Positions 5,896-8,394 of a DNA stretch of 8,394 nucleotides are shown here, piece after piece. Location of the stretch: the NCBI GenBank assembly GCA_002714255.1, contig PAWW01000033.1:20324-28717 (forward strand). The letters are read 5' to 3'. Origin of the DNA: Acidiferrobacteraceae bacterium (GTDB lineage: Bacteria; Pseudomonadota; Gammaproteobacteria; Arenicellales; UBA868). Within the stretch, counting starts at the first letter, position 1; the number at the start of each line of letters is the position of its first letter. The notes beneath the pieces are model-generated. The model was not told the origin of the DNA, ran no database searches, and saw only the letters and a program-made list of their open reading frames with translations. The position numbers and the translations under genes were made by a program.

Positions 5896-6795
5896 TCACA
5901 ACAGATTCACTTCGTCACCGAAGGGAATGCTGGTTTGCGCACCCAGTCCAATACAGGCTCGCGAAGCGGCCACAACCGCACGCTCAAGATGGGTGGTCCC
6001 TGTGTCTCCCTGAGCAATCCCCGCCGCTAGGTACCCCACGAAAGTATCCCCCGCTCCGGTTGTGTCTACCGCTTGGATGGCCGGTGCCGGAAATGTCAGG
6101 ATCTGCGCGTCGACTACCGCGATCACGCTCCCCGGACCCTGGGTTACCACAACATTGAAATGGTGCGAATCAGCCAGTTGTTCAGCAATGTGGGTGATAT
6201 CTTCTTGCTGGGGGCTACTCGCTAGGAAAGCCGCTTCGACTTCATTGACGACCAACCAATCGACATGGTTGAGCAGTGCATTGGGGACGTGCGTAGCCGG
6301 CGCGAGATTGAAAAGTACTGGCGTGTTCAAATGTTGCGCACGCTGCGCCAGCCGCAAGTTCTGCTCGATCGGGATTTCCTGCTGTAGCACCACGACCCCG
6401 GCCTGGTCTATCAGTTCATCGGCAACCTGATCGGATTGGATATCCTGATTCGCACCACTGGCTACTCCAATCAGGTTACAACCGACCTCGTCCACCATGA
6501 CCACAGCGCAGCCCGTGTTGCGGTTCGACTTGACGGTATAGGACAAATCGACACCGTCTTGCTCGAGCAAAGCAAGTGCCAAAATGCCATGTGCATCATC
6601 ACCCACCGCTCCGATAAACACGCTGTCAGCACCTGCCCGTCGAGCTGCCAACGCCTGATTAGCGCCTTTCCCACCAGGTAGGGGCTGATAATCGTCCGTC
6701 AGCACAGTTTCCCCGCTGATCGGCAGCGCCGATACACGCATGACGAGATCGACGTTAACAGAGCCGAACACCAGCACGCTCGGCCGCGCGCTCAT
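5896..6795 (-). CDS. rbsK: Ribokinase (PfkB family)
   Basis: The 299-residue predicted cytoplasmic kinase converts D-ribose and ATP to ribose-5-phosphate, feeding the pentose-phosphate pathway and PRPP synthesis. Ribokinase marks are all present: GSVNVD (11-16) with the sugar-binding Asp16, GGKGANQA (41-48), LQQEIP with Glu140 at the place of the ribose-contacting Glu, NEVE (184-187), the PfkB signature DTTGAGDTF (244-252) with catalytic base Asp250, and GAQTSIP (285-291) near the monovalent-cation site. Length is typical for RbsK (about 300). The start ATG 6795 overlaps the stop of the nucleoside hydrolase gene (ATGA, 4 bases) and lacks a strong ribosome binding site, pointing to translational coupling. 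That coupling suggests it acts on ribose released by the hydrolase rather than on imported ribose. A related pentose or nucleoside kinase activity cannot be excluded from sequence alone, but the motif set favours ribokinase. Confidence 0.92.
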   Translation of the reverse strand: MSARPSVLVFGSVNVDLVMRVSALPISGETVLTDDYQPLPGGKGANQALAARRAGADSVFIGAVGDDAHGILALALLEQDGVDLSYTVKSNRNTGCAVVMVDEVGCNLIGVASGANQDIQSDQVADELIDQAGVVVLQQEIPIEQNLRLAQRAQHLNTPVLFNLAPATHVPNALLNHVDWLVVNEVEAAFLASSPQQEDITHIAEQLADSHHFNVVVTQGPGSVIAVVDAQILTFPAPAIQAVDTTGAGDTFVGYLAAGIAQGDTGTTHLERAVVAASRACIGLGAQTSIPFGDEVNLL

Positions 6796-7745
6796 GGCAA
6801 CGTTGATAACTTCTGTGTCAGCTGTGAGAAAAACGCCTCATCATCCACCGCGTAAGCGACGTGGCAGTTAGCCTGCGCCTCAGTCGCCTGCCACCAATCT
6901 GCCACTGTCTGGCCAAGGGTGAGTGGCGAGGCGATCTCAATTTGAACATTGACATGACGACAGGCGAAAAGCGCCGGATCCACGAGATGCGCGATCACAC
7001 AGGGATCATGCAACGGACCACCGTCAGTTCCATAACGACTGCGATCATAACGACAGTAAAAACTGAGAAAATCGGCCACTACCCTGGCGGTTTGGCCACC
7101 ACAACTTCTAATAGTCTCAATACGTTCAGGGGTTACCAAAACCTGATGGGTGACATCAAGCCCCATCATCGTGAGCGGCACACCGGATCGGAAAACGACA
7201 TCCGCTGCGTGAGGATCCACATAAATATTGAACTCAGCTACCGGTGTAACATTGCCAGGATTAATCGCAGCACCACCCATCAGCACAATTTCTCTGATTT
7301 TTGGCACGATCTCCGGTGCCCGTCTCATGGCAAGCGCAATGTTCGTCAACGGCCCAATTGGACAGACGGTCACAGCGCCGGCGGGATGAGCCAACAGCGT
7401 GTCAATAATGAAATCAACAGCATGCTGATCTCTTAATCGCATGGTGGGCTCTGGCAGACACCGCTCGTCCGGTAAATCAAGGCCCGAGACTCCATGCACT
7501 GCCTCAGCCGTCACCAGTGATCGCACCATCGGTCGATCTGCACCGGCATACACCCCAACATCAGAGCGCCCGGCTAACTCGCAAATCTTGAGCGCATTGC
7601 GACTTGTCAGCGACAACGGTACGTTGCCGGCAACGCAAGTAATACCCAGCAATTCGAGTTCTGCCGGTGAGGCAAGAGCAAGCAGAATCGCCACCGCATC
7701 ATCGTGGCCAGGATCACAGTCAAGAATCAGTTTTCTCGGTTGCAT
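6792..7745 (-). CDS. Nucleoside hydrolase (inosine-uridine-preferring family, RihA/RihB/IunH-like)
   Basis: This 317-residue predicted cytoplasmic enzyme splits the N-glycosidic bond of ribonucleosides to base plus ribose. It has the family-defining N-terminal aspartate cluster DCDPGHDDA (9-17), which binds Ca2+ and the ribose hydroxyls. It also has HGVSGLD (84-90) with active-site His84, PIGPLTNIA (129-137), VLMGGA (154-159), EFNIYVDPHAA (171-181) for ribose contacts, and GPLHDPC (243-249) with His246 and the Ca2+ ligand Asp247. I prefer ATG 7745 over TTG 7748 because the upstream stop then shares one base with it (TGATG), a classic coupled junction; no strong ribosome binding site is present. 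The 3' end overlaps ribokinase by 4 bases. Base preference cannot be read reliably from sequence: inosine/uridine, pyrimidine, or, given the YhhQ-family neighbour, queuosine are all possible. Confidence 0.93.
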   Translation of the reverse strand: MQPRKLILDCDPGHDDAVAILLALASPAELELLGITCVAGNVPLSLTSRNALKICELAGRSDVGVYAGADRPMVRSLVTAEAVHGVSGLDLPDERCLPEPTMRLRDQHAVDFIIDTLLAHPAGAVTVCPIGPLTNIALAMRRAPEIVPKIREIVLMGGAAINPGNVTPVAEFNIYVDPHAADVVFRSGVPLTMMGLDVTHQVLVTPERIETIRSCGGQTARVVADFLSFYCRYDRSRYGTDGGPLHDPCVIAHLVDPALFACRHVNVQIEIASPLTLGQTVADWWQATEAQANCHVAYAVDDEAFFSQLTQKLSTLP

Positions 7746-8394
7746 CAAGTTGCACGCACAGGACGATCAGCAAAACCCGTGAGCAGTCGAAACGGGTACA
7801 AGAGTAGGCCCATCATCAGCAGCTTGGCACAGAAATCGCCCAGGCCCCAACCGATCCAGGGCAACCCTGTACCGGCAAACGCAATGGAGAAAAATAGTGC
7901 GGTGTCGACGAGCGAACCGGCAAATGAGGACGCGACCGGCGCCTTCCACCAGTTTTCGCGTCGCAACCGATCAAATATATGGACATCAATCAATTGTGCA
8001 ATCAGAAAAGCCGTTCCAGAACCTATCGCCACACGCAGCATAGAGCGGGCATCGGGATCATTAAAAAGCGCCTCCAGAACGGTCGCTGAGATCACATTAG
8101 CACGCGCCGCCGCTGTGACAAGCGCATCCGTCAGCGTTAGCAAAACCCCCAGTGCGAAGCCAACATAAACCAACTGACGGGCGTGGCCCGGGCCAAACAG
8201 TCGGTTGGTGCTGTCGGTAATCAGAAACGCCACAGGATAGGTAAACGCACCCCAAGTCAGCCAATCGGAAAGATCGACGGATCCAAATACCACGGCTACT
8301 GGGTAGTGAACCAAAAGGTTAGACAGGAAAATAACAAGACCCATGGCTGTGATGGGCAATCCATAGCGGATCACGATGGGAAACCGTTTCAAAT
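7745..8394 (-). CDS. yhhQ: Queuosine precursor transporter, YhhQ/VUT (DUF165) family; 5' end uncertain at window edge
   Basis: This is an inner-membrane protein with about six hydrophobic segments, at least 215 residues. YhhQ-family proteins import 7-deazaguanine precursors of the tRNA nucleoside queuosine (preQ0, preQ1, sometimes queuine). Conserved blocks: TWGAFTYPVAFLITD (46-60) followed by NRLFG, then SGTAFLIAQLIDVHIFD (125-141), and SSFAGSLVDTALFFSIAF (155-172), the second and third being the helices with the family's paired Asp residues. Position 8392 could be a TTG start, but the frame stays open to the edge, so the true start may lie beyond the window; family proteins of about 220 residues suggest it is close. 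The stop shares one base with the nucleoside hydrolase ATG. The family call is firm; transport specificity is not established by sequence. Confidence 0.85.
   Translation of the reverse strand, partial: LKRFPIVIRYGLPITAMGLVIFLSNLLVHYPVAVVFGSVDLSDWLTWGAFTYPVAFLITDSTNRLFGPGHARQLVYVGFALGVLLTLTDALVTAAARANVISATVLEALFNDPDARSMLRVAIGSGTAFLIAQLIDVHIFDRLRRENWWKAPVASSFAGSLVDTALFFSIAFAGTGLPWIGWGLGDFCAKLLMMGLLLYPFRLLTGFADRPVRAT

Noticed and set aside
6861..7436. A 191-codon plus-strand open frame opposite the nucleoside hydrolase gene.
   Set aside because: It lies wholly antisense to a gene with complete family motifs, and its translation has the low-complexity composition of a shadow frame and no recognisable motif.
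7704..8168. A 154-codon plus-strand open frame opposite the YhhQ-family and hydrolase genes.
   Set aside because: Antisense shadow rich in Ser, Ala, Arg and Pro; the opposite strand holds conserved membrane-protein motifs.
1..8394. CRISPR arrays, insertion sequences, tRNA or rRNA genes, riboswitches (including preQ1-type) and phage genes.
   Set aside because: None seen: nearly all of the sequence is accounted for by metabolic and transport genes, and the longest gap (159 bases) holds a terminator. I looked for a preQ1-type leader, but the 5' leader of the YhhQ-family gene lies outside the window, so it cannot be assessed there.

Overview
The window reads as chromosomal DNA from a Gram-negative bacterium, most likely a member of the Pseudomonadota. 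The solute-binding protein has an ordinary Sec signal peptide ending in AQA|A and no lipobox cysteine, which implies a periplasm. The genes are tightly packed, moderately GC-rich and preceded by purine-rich ribosome binding sites. I cannot name a genus.

Layout from left to right: (1) the 3' end of a FabD-like acyltransferase gene on the plus strand (to 337); (2) cytidine deaminase, minus strand (349-744); (3) a 111-base divergent intergenic region; (4) the tandem ATPase of a BMP-family (nucleoside-type) ABC transporter, plus strand (856-2487); (5) two permease genes of the same transporter type, minus strand, overlapping each other (2494-3396 and 3386-4465) and meeting the ATPase gene tail to tail with a 6-base gap; (6) a 159-base gap holding a strong intrinsic terminator; (7) the BMP-family binding-protein gene, minus strand (4625-5809), behind a plausible promoter; (8) a tightly overlapping minus-strand trio: a YhhQ-type queuosine-precursor transporter (7745 to the right edge), a nucleoside hydrolase (6792-7745) and a ribokinase (5896-6795).

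Together these form a complete nucleoside uptake and cleavage module. The binding protein, two permeases and ATPase would import a nucleoside. The hydrolase would split it into base and ribose, and the ribokinase would send the ribose to ribose-5-phosphate. Cytidine deaminase would turn cytidine into uridine, a common hydrolase substrate. The unusual member is the YhhQ-family gene, whose stop codon shares a base with the hydrolase start (TGATG). YhhQ proteins carry the 7-deazaguanine precursors of queuosine, so the module may be aimed at queuosine or a related modified nucleoside, releasing queuine for reuse. This is inference from gene neighbourhood only; ordinary purine or pyrimidine salvage remains the default reading.

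The other notable points concern architecture. The ATPase is transcribed against its own permeases. A terminator separates the binding-protein gene from the permease genes. Several translation starts are non-ATG or lack a clear ribosome binding site. There is no sign of mobile elements, CRISPR arrays, tRNA or rRNA, and no gene-free stretch longer than about 160 bases.
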